Shown: piece by piece, positions 7,894 to 17,041 of the stretch
Numbering within the stretch: the first letter of the stretch is position 1
Layout: each line of letters opens with the position of its first letter
Source: Pirellulales bacterium
GTDB taxonomy: Bacteria; Planctomycetota; Planctomycetia; Pirellulales; JAICIG01
NCBI GenBank assembly: GCA_025927475.1
Contig: JAICLL010000029.1
Location: forward strand, 1-49,246
DNA length: 49,246 nucleotides
Direction: 5' to 3'
The notes under the pieces: model-generated
The model's database searches: none
What the model was told of the DNA's origin: nothing
What the model saw: only the letters and a program-made list of their open reading frames with translations
Made by a program: the position numbers and the translations under genes

Positions 7894-9203
7894 CGCGCGC
7901 GACGCTTCAGACCGCGGTGCGCCGCCACAAGCGAGCGATGCAAAAACCTGGCGATGAATTGGCCGATACCGCTGGTGGCGGGACGTATCCCACGTGGTGC
8001 AGCCTCCGCGATTTGCTCGCGACGCCCGCGTGGTATTACCTACTCAGCACATGCCTCGTCGTGGTTGGCGTTGCGGCGGGGGTGTGGGCGATGGAACCGT
8101 GCCGCGAGCACCCCAAATCGCGTCCGGGCGGTCTGCTCGATGCGATGGGTAACTGGGACGGCCAATGGTACGCCGAAATTGCCGCGGATGGCTACACGTT
8201 CGATCCGCGCCGCGAGTCGAGTGTCGCCTTCTTTCCGGCATTTCCGCTGGTGGGCCGAAGCCTCTCCGCCCTGACGCGCTTGCGCGTGGAGCTAGCGCTG
8301 CTTTTGGCGGCACATCTCTTCCTGTTCGGCTCGCTGGTGGTGATGGCCGCGTATCTGCGGGAGCGGCTGCCCCCGGGGGAGCACCGACTGATTGACGACA
8401 TCCTGCTCGTGGCGGCGCTTTTTCCCACCACCTTCTATTTTCGCATGGCCTACAGCGAGTCGATGTTTATGTTTGTCTGCTTGCTGGCGTTTTACGCGAT
8501 CGAGCGCGGCTGGTGGCCGACGTGCCTGGCGTTGATCGTCGGAGTGGCCACGGCTATACGGCCGGTGGGCATCGCGCTGGTGGCGCCATTGGGCATTCAC
8601 CTCTGGCAGCAGCGAAAAAACGCCCGGCGGTTCGCGGCCCAATCTGCCCTGGTTGTTCCGCTGGCGTGCTGGGGCTTGTTCGCTTATATCGCCTATCAGT
8701 GGTGGGCATTTGGCGAGCCGCTGGCGTTCGTCCAAACCCAAACTCACTGGAGTCGCGCCACTCAACATCATTCCTGGCTTGAGCGGGTGCTGCGATCGGC
8801 GACTCTCGAACCGATTCGCGCCGTTTACGATGCGAGCTCCTCGTGTTACTGGGCGCACCGCCCGCCGCGCGACGCGGCCTGGCTTAATCTGATGTTCGCC
8901 AATCCGATTTATTTCCTCGTTACGGCCGCAACGCTGGTTTGGGGCGGATGGCGGCGGCGGTTGAACGCGAAGGAGCTTTCTTTTGGCGGGCTGCTGTTGC
9001 TGATACCGTACGTCCTGCAAGGCGACCGCACGTGCATGGCGTCGCAGGCGCGCTTCGCCAGTGTGGTTTTCCCCGCCTACTTGGTGTGGGGCCGCCAGGT
9101 ACACCGTCTGCCCTGGCCGGCGGCCTCCGCGATTCTCGCGGCAAGCGGCGGGCTGCTCGCGCTTTATGCGGCAATGTTCGCCTCCTGGTACTGGTTTTAT
9201 TGA
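7890..9203 (+). CDS. PIG-V-like membrane mannosyltransferase, copy 2
   Basis: The 437-residue polytopic membrane protein is paralogous to the one at 2413-3864. Both share the [38 protein letters not shown] block, then [29 protein letters not shown] and the same helix order. Like PIG-V / COG5542 enzymes it is expected to transfer a mannosyl-type residue from a lipid-linked donor on the extracytoplasmic side; donor and acceptor cannot be read from sequence. Start ATG 7890 overlaps the DUF1559 stop by 4 nt; longer upstream readings overlap that gene and are rejected. The translational coupling to exported proteins makes surface-protein glycosylation a reasonable inference. Confidence 0.8.
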   Translation: MTRATLQTAVRRHKRAMQKPGDELADTAGGGTYPTWCSLRDLLATPAWYYLLSTCLVVVGVAAGVWAMEPCREHPKSRPGGLLDAMGNWDGQWYAEIAADGYTFDPRRESSVAFFPAFPLVGRSLSALTRLRVELALLLAAHLFLFGSLVVMAAYLRERLPPGEHRLIDDILLVAALFPTTFYFRMAYSESMFMFVCLLAFYAIERGWWPTCLALIVGVATAIRPVGIALVAPLGIHLWQQRKNARRFAAQSALVVPLACWGLFAYIAYQWWAFGEPLAFVQTQTHWSRATQHHSWLERVLRSATLEPIRAVYDASSSCYWAHRPPRDAAWLNLMFANPIYFLVTAATLVWGGWRRRLNAKELSFGGLLLLIPYVLQGDRTCMASQARFASVVFPAYLVWGRQVHRLPWPAASAILAASGGLLALYAAMFASWYWFY

Positions 9204-9218
9204 CAACGGGTAATCCCA

Positions 9219-10109
9219 ATGATCATCTGCAGATCACCTCTCCTTGTTCCGGCCTTGGCATTCCTGTTGACGGCCGCGGCCGGCTGCACTCGTGAACCGG
9301 CGGATCTGGGAGTTATTACCGCGCTGGGCGGCACGGCGGAGATTGGCGACACGCCATCGGGGCGCGCGGTGGTGAAGATCGAGCTACGAGGCGAGAGCGT
9401 CACCGACGACGACCTTGCCAAATTGACCGCGATCGACCAGGTTCGCGAGCTCACGTTGGCGGCAACAGCCGTCTCCGATGCAACGCTGACGTGGCTCGCC
9501 GAGCGCGCCGCTCAGTTGGAGCGGCTCGATCTAAGCGGCACGAGCGTTACCGACGTCGGGCTGGAATCGTTGGCAAAGCTGCCGCGGCTCACAAAGCTTT
9601 ACCTGAGCGATACCCACGTGACCGATGCGGGGCTGTCGCATCTGGGGCGGCTGACGAATCTCATGGAGCTCGACCTCTTCGACACCGCTGTCAGTGACGC
9701 GGGCGTTTCTCAGCTCGTGCCGCTGAAGCGGCTGGAGCGATTGGGTCTGGCGCGAACCAAAATAACCGATGCGTCCTTGGCTGATGTTGGGACTCTCAAA
9801 GGCCTACGGCAGCTTTTTCTTAGCGGGACGGCCATCAGCGATGCTGGTCTGTCCCAACTGAGAGCGCTCGCCATCTTAGAAGAGCTCGACCTGTTCGACA
9901 CCACCGTCACGGATCGCGCGCTCGAACATTTGGCCGCGCTGAAACACTTGCGGCGTCTGGGGCTGGCCCGCACGGAAATTACCGACAAGGGATTAGCGCA
10001 GATCGGCGGATTTCCATTGCTTGAAGAACTTTATGTCCCGCGCGACGTCACGACGGCCGCGATCGAACGGCTACGGCGAGCGCGGCCGAAGTTGCGCATT
10101 GATCATTGA
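9219..10109 (+). CDS. Leucine-rich-repeat lipoprotein
   Basis: The signal peptide ends in LTAAAGC (Cys23), a weak lipobox, so surface lipidation is likely. Residues 60-285 are about nine 24-residue leucine-rich repeats of the pattern LxxLxLxxTxVTDxGLxxL, typical of bacterial LRR proteins in Planctomycetes that mediate protein binding. Within them a 72-residue block (three repeats) is duplicated head to tail (see 9597-10028). It lies 15 nt after the glycosyltransferase and on the same strand, so is probably the last gene of the cluster. The binding partner is unknown. Total length is 296 residues. Confidence 0.85.
   Translation: MIICRSPLLVPALAFLLTAAAGCTREPADLGVITALGGTAEIGDTPSGRAVVKIELRGESVTDDDLAKLTAIDQVRELTLAATAVSDATLTWLAERAAQLERLDLSGTSVTDVGLESLAKLPRLTKLYLSDTHVTDAGLSHLGRLTNLMELDLFDTAVSDAGVSQLVPLKRLERLGLARTKITDASLADVGTLKGLRQLFLSGTAISDAGLSQLRALAILEELDLFDTTVTDRALEHLAALKHLRRLGLARTEITDKGLAQIGGFPLLEELYVPRDVTTAAIERLRRARPKLRIDH
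9597..10028 (+). repeat. Internal 216-bp (72-aa) duplication in the LRR gene
   Basis: Two consecutive 72-residue blocks share the same order of three dissimilar repeats: one starting LYLSDT/LFLSGT, one LDLFDT in both copies, one LGLART in both copies. The matching repeat-specific residues show duplication of a three-repeat unit rather than single-repeat expansion. Confidence 0.8.
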
Positions 10110-10209
10110 GCCGCGCGGGCTAAGGAACAGCTCCACCTTTGGGCCCGCGCGAGCCAATTCGTCTGCCTCAACACGGATTACAGGGTCCTTGTGGCCGGCA
10201 TGCCGTGAT

Positions 10210-10755
10210 TCACCGCCGCTTCACAATAATCTCTTTGACAAACAAGTTGGCGTTCGGCACCAGGATGACCGAGTCGTCTTTCTGCAAACTGGTGTAGCGG
10301 AAGTCGATGGCGATGACGTTGCCTTCCAGCCCGCCGACGTTGATAAAATCGCCGCGGCGGAACGGCTCGTACACCAGAATCAGCATGCCCGACAGAAAGT
10401 TCGAGATGATGTCTTTCAGGGCGAAGCCGATGGCAAAACCGGTCAGGCCCAGGCCGGCCAACAGCGCCCCGATGTCGATGTGCATCGTGCCGCAGGCGGT
10501 GACGACGCCGACGGCCAACACGGTGACGCGCCCGCTCCAGGCCAGCAAGCCGAGCACGTCGGGATTGACCTTGGCGCGGGCGCCGACGCGGAGCGCCAAG
10601 CGGGCCACCGCCGCCGCCAGCAGCCAGAACACCAGCAAAATGACAATCGCCACGGCGACCGACGGCATGGCCTTGCCAATGGTAGCGGCCGCGTCGCGCC
10701 ACATTTGCTCGAGGTTCGAGATGTCCTGCTCGGTGGTTTGGGTGACGCCGCCCAC
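10210..10755 (-). CDS. Small MscS-family mechanosensitive channel
   Basis: The 181-residue protein has two N-terminal membrane helices and the MscS pore helix plus beta domain: GALLAGLGLTGFAIGFALKDIISNFLSG, then PFRRGDFINVGGLEGNVIAIDFRYTSL and VPNANLF. It would gate in response to membrane tension and release solutes during hypo-osmotic shock. It ends just after the beta domain and lacks the C-terminal alpha/beta cage present in E. coli MscS (286 residues), so it is a minimal form. The start is GTG at 10755 with AGGA about 10 nt upstream. It is transcribed convergently to the LRR gene and divergently from the cupin gene. No hairpin was seen in the 100 nt separating it from 10109. Confidence 0.88.
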   Translation of the reverse strand: MGGVTQTTEQDISNLEQMWRDAAATIGKAMPSVAVAIVILLVFWLLAAAVARLALRVGARAKVNPDVLGLLAWSGRVTVLAVGVVTACGTMHIDIGALLAGLGLTGFAIGFALKDIISNFLSGMLILVYEPFRRGDFINVGGLEGNVIAIDFRYTSLQKDDSVILVPNANLFVKEIIVKRR

Positions 10756-10910
10756 GAGGAGATTCCTTTCGTGATCTGAAACATCGTTCTGGTGATTAAG
10801 AGCAAAGCCGATCAGGCGCTGAATGTCAACAACAGCCGCTTGCCACCCGCCCGCTGGCGGCTTAAAACAATTCAGTCAGCTCTGTCTCGCGCGTATGGAG
10901 TTTCAGCCGC

Positions 10911-12158
10911 ATGGTTACGTCGAAAATCGTCAGCAAGGACAACGTAGGGAGCCTTTTGAATCGGGCCCTCGATGCCGGGCAGGGCCTGCTGCGGCTCACG
11001 CCCACCTGGGTGCCGCGCAGCTTTCTGCATCCCGGCAAGCGGATCAAGCTCGCCCCCACCGATTGGTATGCCTACGGGGCGCACCGCGGCGGCATCGACG
11101 AACGCTGGTTTGCCAGCACCACCGAGGCCGCCAACGAAAACCGCACGCCCGACGAAGGGCTGAGCTATGTCGCCTGCGAGGGGCAGCGGTTCACGCTCCG
11201 CGATGCCGTGGCCGAAGCCGGCCCGCGCCTGATCGGCAAGACGATGCACGAGCAATATCAGCGTTGGCCGGTCTATTCGAAATTCTTCGACAACATGGGG
11301 CCGATTCCGCACCACATGCACCAGCGGTTCGAAGACGCCAGGCTGGTCGGCCAGGAAGGCAAGCCCGAAAGCTATTACTTTCCGCCGCAACTGAACAATG
11401 TCGACAACAACTTTGCCTACACGTTCATGGGCCTCGAGCCGGGCACGACCAAAGAGCAGGTCCGCCAGTGCCTGGCCGATTGGCACAAGGGCGACAACGG
11501 CATTCTCGACCTTTCGCGGGCGTATCGGCTGAAGCGGGGCACCGGCTGGCTGATTCCGCCCGGCGTGCTGCACGCGCCCGGCTCGCTCTGCACCTACGAG
11601 CCGCAGTGGGGCAGCGACGTGTTCGGCATGTATCAATCGCTGGTCGAGGGGCGCGAAGTGCCCTGGTCGCTGTTGGTCAAAGACATGCCGCCCGAAAAGC
11701 ACCGCGATCTCGACTTCATCGTCGGTCAGCTTGATTGGGAAAAAAACGTTGATACGCATTTCAAGGAGCACAATTATCTGGAGCCGATTGTCGACGCCGG
11801 CGGTTCGGGCGGCGGCGCCACCGACCGCTGGATTGTGTACGGCACGGTCGACGGCCGGCAGCTCTTCAGCGCCAAAGAGTTGACGCTCGCCCCCGGCGCT
11901 AAGCACACGCTGAAAGACCCCGGCGCCAGCGGTTGGATCACGGTGCAAGGCCGCGGGCGGATGGGTAAGCTGAACCTGCAGACGCCCGCCATGATTCACT
12001 TTGGCGAAGAGACTGAAGACGAAGTGTTTGTCACGCACGAAGCCGCCACCGCGGGCGTCGAGATCGAAAACACCGGCAGCGAGCCACTGGTCGGGCTGCG
12101 CTACTTCGGTCCCGACGTGCATCGCAACCTGCCGAAGGTGGGCGATTACCTCAAATGA
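10911..12158 (+). CDS. Phosphomannose-isomerase-like cupin protein
   Basis: The 415-residue protein resembles class I mannose-6-phosphate isomerases. PIPHHMHQR (about 132-139) would supply metal-binding His residues, FAYTFMGLEPGTTKEQVRQ matches the substrate-side region, and GTGWLIPPGVLHAPGS (about 213-228) contains the late metal-ligand His. A second cupin half follows (TLAPGAKHTL, MIHFGEETEDEVFVTHEAA). It probably acts on a cytoplasmic sugar or sugar phosphate, but the N-terminus is divergent and I would not assign mannose-6-phosphate specificity. ATG 10911 has GGAG about 12 nt upstream. The 155 nt upstream separate it from the divergent MscS gene and hold no clear promoter. Confidence 0.72.
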   Translation: MVTSKIVSKDNVGSLLNRALDAGQGLLRLTPTWVPRSFLHPGKRIKLAPTDWYAYGAHRGGIDERWFASTTEAANENRTPDEGLSYVACEGQRFTLRDAVAEAGPRLIGKTMHEQYQRWPVYSKFFDNMGPIPHHMHQRFEDARLVGQEGKPESYYFPPQLNNVDNNFAYTFMGLEPGTTKEQVRQCLADWHKGDNGILDLSRAYRLKRGTGWLIPPGVLHAPGSLCTYEPQWGSDVFGMYQSLVEGREVPWSLLVKDMPPEKHRDLDFIVGQLDWEKNVDTHFKEHNYLEPIVDAGGSGGGATDRWIVYGTVDGRQLFSAKELTLAPGAKHTLKDPGASGWITVQGRGRMGKLNLQTPAMIHFGEETEDEVFVTHEAATAGVEIENTGSEPLVGLRYFGPDVHRNLPKVGDYLK

Positions 12159-12177
12159 ATCAGGCCGCGGCGATTTT

Positions 12178-12930
12178 ATGCCAAACGCATCCCGCACGAG
12201 CGAAAAGCGAATTCAAATCGTATCGGTCGAGGGTGAGGATTATGAAAAGATCGCTGCGGCGTTTTGCGGGTTCGATTTGCTCTATCGCCGGCGCATTGAT
12301 GAGTTGGAAGTGCCAGCGCTCATGCGCGGCGTGTCGTGGGAGCAGTACGAAGCCTTGCTCGATGCCTTGCCCGAGCGCTATTTGCGGCAAGCCTATTATC
12401 GGGGGACACTGGAACTGCGTGAAAAGACGATGTGGCAGCAGCACACCAAGAGCCTCATCGATCAGTTCATTGGTGCCGCGGCGCTTGAATTCGGAATTCG
12501 CATGGCCTCACTTGGGTCGACGACCCGCACCAAGAAGGCATTGCAGTGCGGCATCGAGCCGGACGAATCGTATTATTTCGCTCATGAGCGAGCGGCGCGT
12601 TGGGATTGCGACATCGGTCCAGAGGATGGGCCGCCGCCCGATCTGGTTGTCGAGACCGATTTTCATCATGCCGAGCTCGACCGGCTCATCGTGCTTCGGC
12701 TGCTGGAAGTGCCGGAGGTTTGGAAATACGATGGAACCTGGCTAACGTTTCACCAGCTATCGGCAAATAATAATTATGAAGTGAGCGAGCGAAGTCTATG
12801 GTTTCCGTTCCTCGCACCGCAAGATGTTCAGCCGTTCCTGGAGAACGAAGCTACCCGAGACGACAATGCTCGCACGCGCGCGTTCTTGAAGCACGCGAGG
12901 CGACAGCGTAAGCAAGCGCGCCAGGATTAA
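12178..12930 (+). CDS. Uma2 family (DUF820) putative endonuclease
   Basis: The 250-residue protein matches the Uma2/DUF820 group of PD-(D/E)XK nuclease-fold proteins. It has an N-terminal MSWEQY-like segment (RGVSWEQYEALLD), then RGTLELREKTMWQQHTKSLIDQFI, GIEPDESYY, and the acidic core DLVVETDFHHAELDRLIVL, where Asp and Glu would form the metal site. Such proteins are very numerous in Planctomycetes and Cyanobacteria; biological targets are unknown. Start ATG 12178 lies 19 nt after the cupin stop; a longer in-frame reading from 12001 overlaps the cupin gene and is rejected. Nuclease activity is inferred from fold only. Confidence 0.82.
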   Translation: MPNASRTSEKRIQIVSVEGEDYEKIAAAFCGFDLLYRRRIDELEVPALMRGVSWEQYEALLDALPERYLRQAYYRGTLELREKTMWQQHTKSLIDQFIGAAALEFGIRMASLGSTTRTKKALQCGIEPDESYYFAHERAARWDCDIGPEDGPPPDLVVETDFHHAELDRLIVLRLLEVPEVWKYDGTWLTFHQLSANNNYEVSERSLWFPFLAPQDVQPFLENEATRDDNARTRAFLKHARRQRKQARQD

Positions 12931-12993
12931 AACCTAAATCGCGAACGACCTCCGACCTCCAACCTCTGAATCCCGAATCCCGACCCCTTCCCA

Positions 12994-14043
12994 ATGCCCC
13001 ACCCCAATTCCTACCCCAAACTCCACAACGCCGCCTGGCCGGGCGTGGTCGGCAAAGGCCCCGACTCGGAACCGCCGATCGACCTGGACACGATGCTCGA
13101 CCTGACCGCCGCCGCCGAAGTCGATGGCGTACGGTTCGACGGCGTCGATCTGTTTTTGTTCGCGCCGCATATCGACATCGACGCCTCGGACGATGAATTA
13201 AAAACACTGGCCGACAAGGTGCGCTCGCGCAGCCTGGTGTTCGGTACGGTGGTGGCGCCGGTCTGGCCGCCCACGGGCGGCGGCTCGGCCATGGGCGGCG
13301 CCGACGATCGCCGCAAGTTTGTCGAGCAGGTGCGCAAAGGTTGCCGCATCGCGCGGCGGCTGCGCGAGCTGGGCGTGCGGCCCTATGGCGTGGTGCGCAT
13401 CGACTCGGCCAGCAGCCCGGCCGAGTGGGCCAAGAACCCCGCCGAAAACACGCAAAAAATCGCGGCCACGTTTCGCGAAGCTTGCCTGGTGGCCGAGGAC
13501 CACGGCGAGCGGTTGGCGGCCGAGGGCGAAATCTGTTGGGGCGGCATGCACAGTTGGCGGGCGATGGTCCAGTTGCTCGAAGCGGTCGATCGCCCCAACA
13601 CCCTCGGCTTTCAGGCCGACATGGCCCACACGCTGCTTTACCTGCTAGGCTACAACGCCCCGGAAGACGCCATCTTGCCGGCGAGCTATGACTGGCGCGA
13701 CCCGCAAAAGCTGCAACACGCCTTGCGCACGCTGACCGACGCCTTACGTCCCTGGACCATCGACTTTCACGTGGCCCAGAACGACGCCACGGTGTTTGGT
13801 TCCGGCTCGCACGACAAGACCGGCCGGCACTGTCTGCCGAGCGATCCCAACGGCAAGCTGAACATCGCCCGCGACGCCGGCTATTGGCTGCGCGACGCGC
13901 ACGGCCAGCTCACCAAAACATTTCAGCACATCTGTTGGGACGGTTGCATGTTCCCCAACGCCGTGATGATGAAGCCCGAAATCTGGAACAGCATTTTGGC
14001 CGCGATGATCTCGGTGCGTGACGCGCACGGGTGGGACGGATAA
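12994..14043 (+). CDS. Xylose-isomerase-like TIM-barrel protein
   Basis: The 349-residue protein looks like the sugar phosphate isomerase/epimerase (AP endonuclease family 2) TIM barrel. Candidate metal ligands appear in barrel order: Glu in [14 protein letters not shown], Asp and His in [10 protein letters not shown], His/Asp in [12 protein letters not shown], and a late Glu region. It would isomerise or epimerise a ketose or inositol-type sugar in the cytoplasm; the substrate is not readable. GTG/ATG choices are limited; ATG 12994 begins [10 protein letters not shown]. The 63-nt upstream gap contains imprecise short direct repeats (GACCTCC, AATCCCGA) and no strong ribosome-binding site. Confidence 0.72.
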   Translation: MPHPNSYPKLHNAAWPGVVGKGPDSEPPIDLDTMLDLTAAAEVDGVRFDGVDLFLFAPHIDIDASDDELKTLADKVRSRSLVFGTVVAPVWPPTGGGSAMGGADDRRKFVEQVRKGCRIARRLRELGVRPYGVVRIDSASSPAEWAKNPAENTQKIAATFREACLVAEDHGERLAAEGEICWGGMHSWRAMVQLLEAVDRPNTLGFQADMAHTLLYLLGYNAPEDAILPASYDWRDPQKLQHALRTLTDALRPWTIDFHVAQNDATVFGSGSHDKTGRHCLPSDPNGKLNIARDAGYWLRDAHGQLTKTFQHICWDGCMFPNAVMMKPEIWNSILAAMISVRDAHGWDG

Positions 14044-14073
14044 AGGGAGCGTCCCTGCAGGAGAGCTTTGGCC

Positions 14074-15033
14074 ATGCCGATGCCCGCCGCCTTCCACGAT
14101 GCGATGCTCCGCCGCGAATTCTGGGTCGATTATTTGTTTCCCAGCGGCGCGGAGTGGCCCGCGTTTGGTCGGCGCTGCCATGTTGCGGCGCCGGTGGGGG
14201 GCGGTTACGAGATCGTCGTCGAATTGACCAGTATTCTCGACCAGACCGATCTCTATTTGCGTCGCCCCGGGCGCCGGAAACTCTCTTGGCTGGGCCGCAA
14301 CGATTTGGCCTATTGGCCGCGCGATGTGCTTCGCTGGGACGAGACCTTGCTCATCTGCGAAGCCGCGTCGCGACTCGACGCCGAGTTTGCGACGTCGGAC
14401 GTGTTGCTGGTGCTGCTCTATCCCTTCACGCCGCTGACCGACGACGACGATCGCCAGCAGGTGTATGCGCGGATGCGAAAGGCGTTTAAGTCGCTGGGCG
14501 TGCTTTCGGCGAGGCTTGTCGATCGCTGCGTGCGAGAATGCCTTTCCGACGCGACCGGGTCTGTCTGGTGGCGGCATGCCAGGCATGGTTGGGTGCTCAA
14601 GCAAGGCGATTCTATGCGGTACGATGGCCCGCGTCGCCCGGGTCGAGATTTTCCCTTCAAGTATTTCGCCGAACTGATCGAGGCCGCGCACGCGACCTGC
14701 CAGCGTCTGCCGCGGCGCGCCGCCCCGCGCCGCGCCGTTCACCGCCGGGCGGCGCAATCCACGCCGCGGCCTAAACCCAATCGGATCGCGCTGCCGGACG
14801 GGGTTTACACCCGCGCTCAGTTGAAGAGTGCTCGGCTTTCTTTTGCCCCCGACACACCGGCGGCCCAGCGCAAATCAGCCGAGCGAGCGCTGAAAAAATC
14901 GGTCGAGGCGGCGCTGGCCGCGATCGACGCCGTCGAGGGCGCGCAGGCGGTCACCATTTCACACGGGCGCGTGGCTGGCACAACGGTCAAGGTTTCCAGA
15001 AACTCTCGTGCTAGTGCCTATCGAAACTCATGA
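14074..15033 (+). CDS. Conserved-looking hypothetical protein
   Basis: I do not recognise a family. The 319-residue product has a compact N-terminal part of about 200 residues (RREFWVDYLFPSGAEWPAF ... WLGRNDLAYWPRDVLRWDE), rich in Trp and acidic residues. A basic Arg/Pro-rich hinge follows (RRAAPRRAVHRRAAQ), then a C-terminal helical part. No signal peptide or membrane segment is visible. ATG 14074 is chosen over TTG 14068 because AGGAG lies 8-12 nt upstream. It follows the TIM-barrel gene by 30 nt. Its last 16 nt overlap the 3' end of the opposite-strand oxygenase gene (tail to tail), so there is no room for a terminator between them. Confidence 0.6.
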   Translation: MPMPAAFHDAMLRREFWVDYLFPSGAEWPAFGRRCHVAAPVGGGYEIVVELTSILDQTDLYLRRPGRRKLSWLGRNDLAYWPRDVLRWDETLLICEAASRLDAEFATSDVLLVLLYPFTPLTDDDDRQQVYARMRKAFKSLGVLSARLVDRCVRECLSDATGSVWWRHARHGWVLKQGDSMRYDGPRRPGRDFPFKYFAELIEAAHATCQRLPRRAAPRRAVHRRAAQSTPRPKPNRIALPDGVYTRAQLKSARLSFAPDTPAAQRKSAERALKKSVEAALAAIDAVEGAQAVTISHGRVAGTTVKVSRNSRASAYRNS

Positions 15034-15794
15034 AACGGTATGCCCAGCGCATAGCGAATGCCCGATTCGACGCGGTCGAGGCCGTGCTGTACCGGCTTGA
15101 GACCATAGACGCCGCCCACGCGCAGGAGCCGCCAGCGGGTGCAGAAGAACACCGCGTCGCCCAGCCCGGCGGATGCCACGCGGCGGTCCGACGGTTTGCG
15201 CTGCGGCTGGTCGCAAAACAAAAAATCGCCGCCCGTGAACGAGCGGTCATCGCTTGCGTCCGCCTCGGCCCGTGGGCTGAGCACCGTCACCCATTGCACG
15301 GGGAAGAACACCTCGCCGCGAACGTCTTGGTGCAGCGCGTTGAATCCGCCGGTCTCGTACCGCAGCAATAACGGCGAGGGAGTGGTTTGCCCCGCCGCGG
15401 CACAGCGCTGGCGGAACTCCGGCCAGGTTGCAGGGTATTGCTCGTCGCGCTGGAGCAGACGCTGCCAGCGGTTGGCAATTTCCGCCAGCTTTGGGTAGGC
15501 CAGTTGCCGAAGGGCGGCGACGAGCGGCGGAAGGGGCGCCGCGAAATAACGGTAGACGCCCTTTCCAAAGCGCGCCTTGTCCATCGTCACCGTCTTGGCA
15601 AACCGCAGATCGTCGTCGAAGATCGCGCGTAGCGATGCGCATCGCGCCGCGCTCAGCAGTTGCGGCACGTGCGCGAAACCGCGTTCGGTCAACTGGCCGC
15701 CAATCTCCGACCAATTCAGGGCTTCGATCGTCGCCGCCAAATCGGGCCAGCTCTCGATCAGTCCCGTCCGATCATCAGCCGACGTCGCTTGCAC
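15018..15794 (-). CDS. 2-oxoglutarate/Fe(II)-dependent oxygenase-like protein
   Basis: The domain shows the iron-binding signature of the 2OG-Fe(II) oxygenase superfamily. NALHQDVRGEVFFPVQWVTVLS supplies His-x-Asp, FTGGDFLF is the usual beta strand, and HGLDRVESGIRYALGIPF supplies the distal His and the 2OG-binding Arg. It would hydroxylate or otherwise oxidise a substrate in the cytoplasm; targets unknown. The start is uncertain. The frame can be extended to a TTG at 15848, but that extension encodes a dispersed repeat (15816-15846), so I place the start at GTG 15794 (258 residues). It overlaps the plus-strand gene by 16 nt at the 3' end and lies downstream of the kinase gene on the same strand. 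Confidence 0.78.
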   Translation of the reverse strand: MQATSADDRTGLIESWPDLAATIEALNWSEIGGQLTERGFAHVPQLLSAARCASLRAIFDDDLRFAKTVTMDKARFGKGVYRYFAAPLPPLVAALRQLAYPKLAEIANRWQRLLQRDEQYPATWPEFRQRCAAAGQTTPSPLLLRYETGGFNALHQDVRGEVFFPVQWVTVLSPRAEADASDDRSFTGGDFLFCDQPQRKPSDRRVASAGLGDAVFFCTRWRLLRVGGVYGLKPVQHGLDRVESGIRYALGIPFHEFR

Positions 15795-15815
15795 GGCGGT
15801 CTCTGGTCCGGTTCC

Positions 15816-15846
15816 GGGGCATCGGCAAGCCGCTGTCCCAGCCACC
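15816..15846 (-). repeat. Dispersed repeat, GGGGCATCGGCAAGCC family
   Basis: GGGGCATCGGCAAGCCGCTG followed by TCCCAGCCACC matches, with few differences, the arm of an inverted repeat at 32692-32765. It lies between the kinase and oxygenase genes and would become part of the oxygenase N-terminus if the longest reading frame were accepted. Confidence 0.7.
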
Positions 15847-15889
15847 AACGGTAAAGTGGCGCAACAATAGCAACCGGCAATTACCGGTT

Positions 15890-16798
15890 TTAGTCGCCAA
15901 AACCGATCGGGCGGCGTTGCCCGAACGTCTCAATTTCCAGCGCCACCAGCCGGCCGACCAGTTCGCGCGGCGTTTGGGGTCGCCGTAGCGGCTCTTTGGC
16001 AAGCATCGTACGCACGAGGTTTGCCACGTTCGGCGGCACGGCGGGCGCCAGCGTCTGCAAATCGGGCGGTTCGTGCTGCCGATGTTGCTCGGCCAACTCG
16101 GCCAGGCCCCGCGCGACAAAGGGCGGCCGACCGCAAAGCACTTCGTAAAGCGTGGCGCCCAGGCTGTAAAGATCGCTACGGATGTCGGGCCGCAAGGCCG
16201 ACGTGATCATTTCGGGGGCAACATAGTGCATCGTGCACGCCACGCACCGATCGACCAGCGAACTCTGATCGGCTGGCTGCCGCGCGAAGCCAAGATCGAT
16301 GAGCGTGGCGTGCCCTTCGGACGAAACCATCACGTTGCTCGGCTTGACATCGGCGTGCATCCAGCCGTGGCGATGCAACGCATCGAGCGCTTCGGCAACC
16401 TGGCGAACCACCCACAGCGCGGCGGGCATGCTGAGCCGGCGGCCCGCCGCAATGATCGTCGAAAGCGGCGAACCTTCCAGCCAGGGCATGACGATAAAAT
16501 AGGGCGCCGCGCCCACCTGGGCCGACAGAATCGGAATCAGGTGCGGGTGTGAAACCTGGCGGCCTACCATCACCTCGCGCCGCATGACTTCGATGGCCGC
16601 CATGTCGTCCTTCCAGCGATCGGCGAGCAGCTTGACGGCATACGCCGCCCCGCGGTCGGCGCCCGCCGGTCTGGCCCGAAACACCTGGCACAGCGTCCCT
16701 TGGCCAACGCATTGCAGCAGCTCCCACGGACCGAGCCGCTGCCGCGGCGGAACCACGCCGCGGCGCGAATTGCTAAGACGGGCGGTTTGGGGTGGCAT
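15890..16798 (-). CDS. Hanks-type Ser/Thr protein kinase
   Basis: The 302-residue protein is essentially only a kinase domain: glycine-rich loop VGQGTLCQVF (31-40), ATP-binding Lys56 in AYAVK, catalytic loop HADVKPSN (148-155), DLG instead of DFG (168-170), and APE (194-196). The HRD Arg is replaced by Ala (HAD), so it may not need activation-loop phosphorylation. Catalytic Asp150, Lys152 and Asn155 are present. It would phosphorylate proteins in the cytoplasm. There is no membrane helix or sensor domain, which suggests a soluble regulator. It starts at ATG 16798, lies 95 nt upstream of the oxygenase on the same strand, and may be co-transcribed with it. Confidence 0.92.
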   Translation of the reverse strand: MPPQTARLSNSRRGVVPPRQRLGPWELLQCVGQGTLCQVFRARPAGADRGAAYAVKLLADRWKDDMAAIEVMRREVMVGRQVSHPHLIPILSAQVGAAPYFIVMPWLEGSPLSTIIAAGRRLSMPAALWVVRQVAEALDALHRHGWMHADVKPSNVMVSSEGHATLIDLGFARQPADQSSLVDRCVACTMHYVAPEMITSALRPDIRSDLYSLGATLYEVLCGRPPFVARGLAELAEQHRQHEPPDLQTLAPAVPPNVANLVRTMLAKEPLRRPQTPRELVGRLVALEIETFGQRRPIGFGD

Positions 16799-17041
16799 GC
16801 GGCGAGGTGCGACAACAGGAAAGGGTTATCGTTTGCTTCGGTCCGCACTGGGCGGCAAGTTGAATGGCGATCCTTGCAGCATCCCAGAAATCTGGCTTGG
16901 TGGGTTTACCGCCGGAAAACCGACCCGAAGCCACCCAAAGGGTTCACCGATGGACGAGTTTCATCCCCGTCGAGCGTCTGAAACGGCCCGCTAAAGTTGC
17001 CCGGGTCGCGGGTGCGACGCGCGGGAATGGCCCAGCAAGCT

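Noticed and set aside
16799..17041. Short plus-strand frames upstream of the barrel-like remnant
   Set aside because: No ribosome-binding site, no motif and no continuity with the remnant; judged non-coding.
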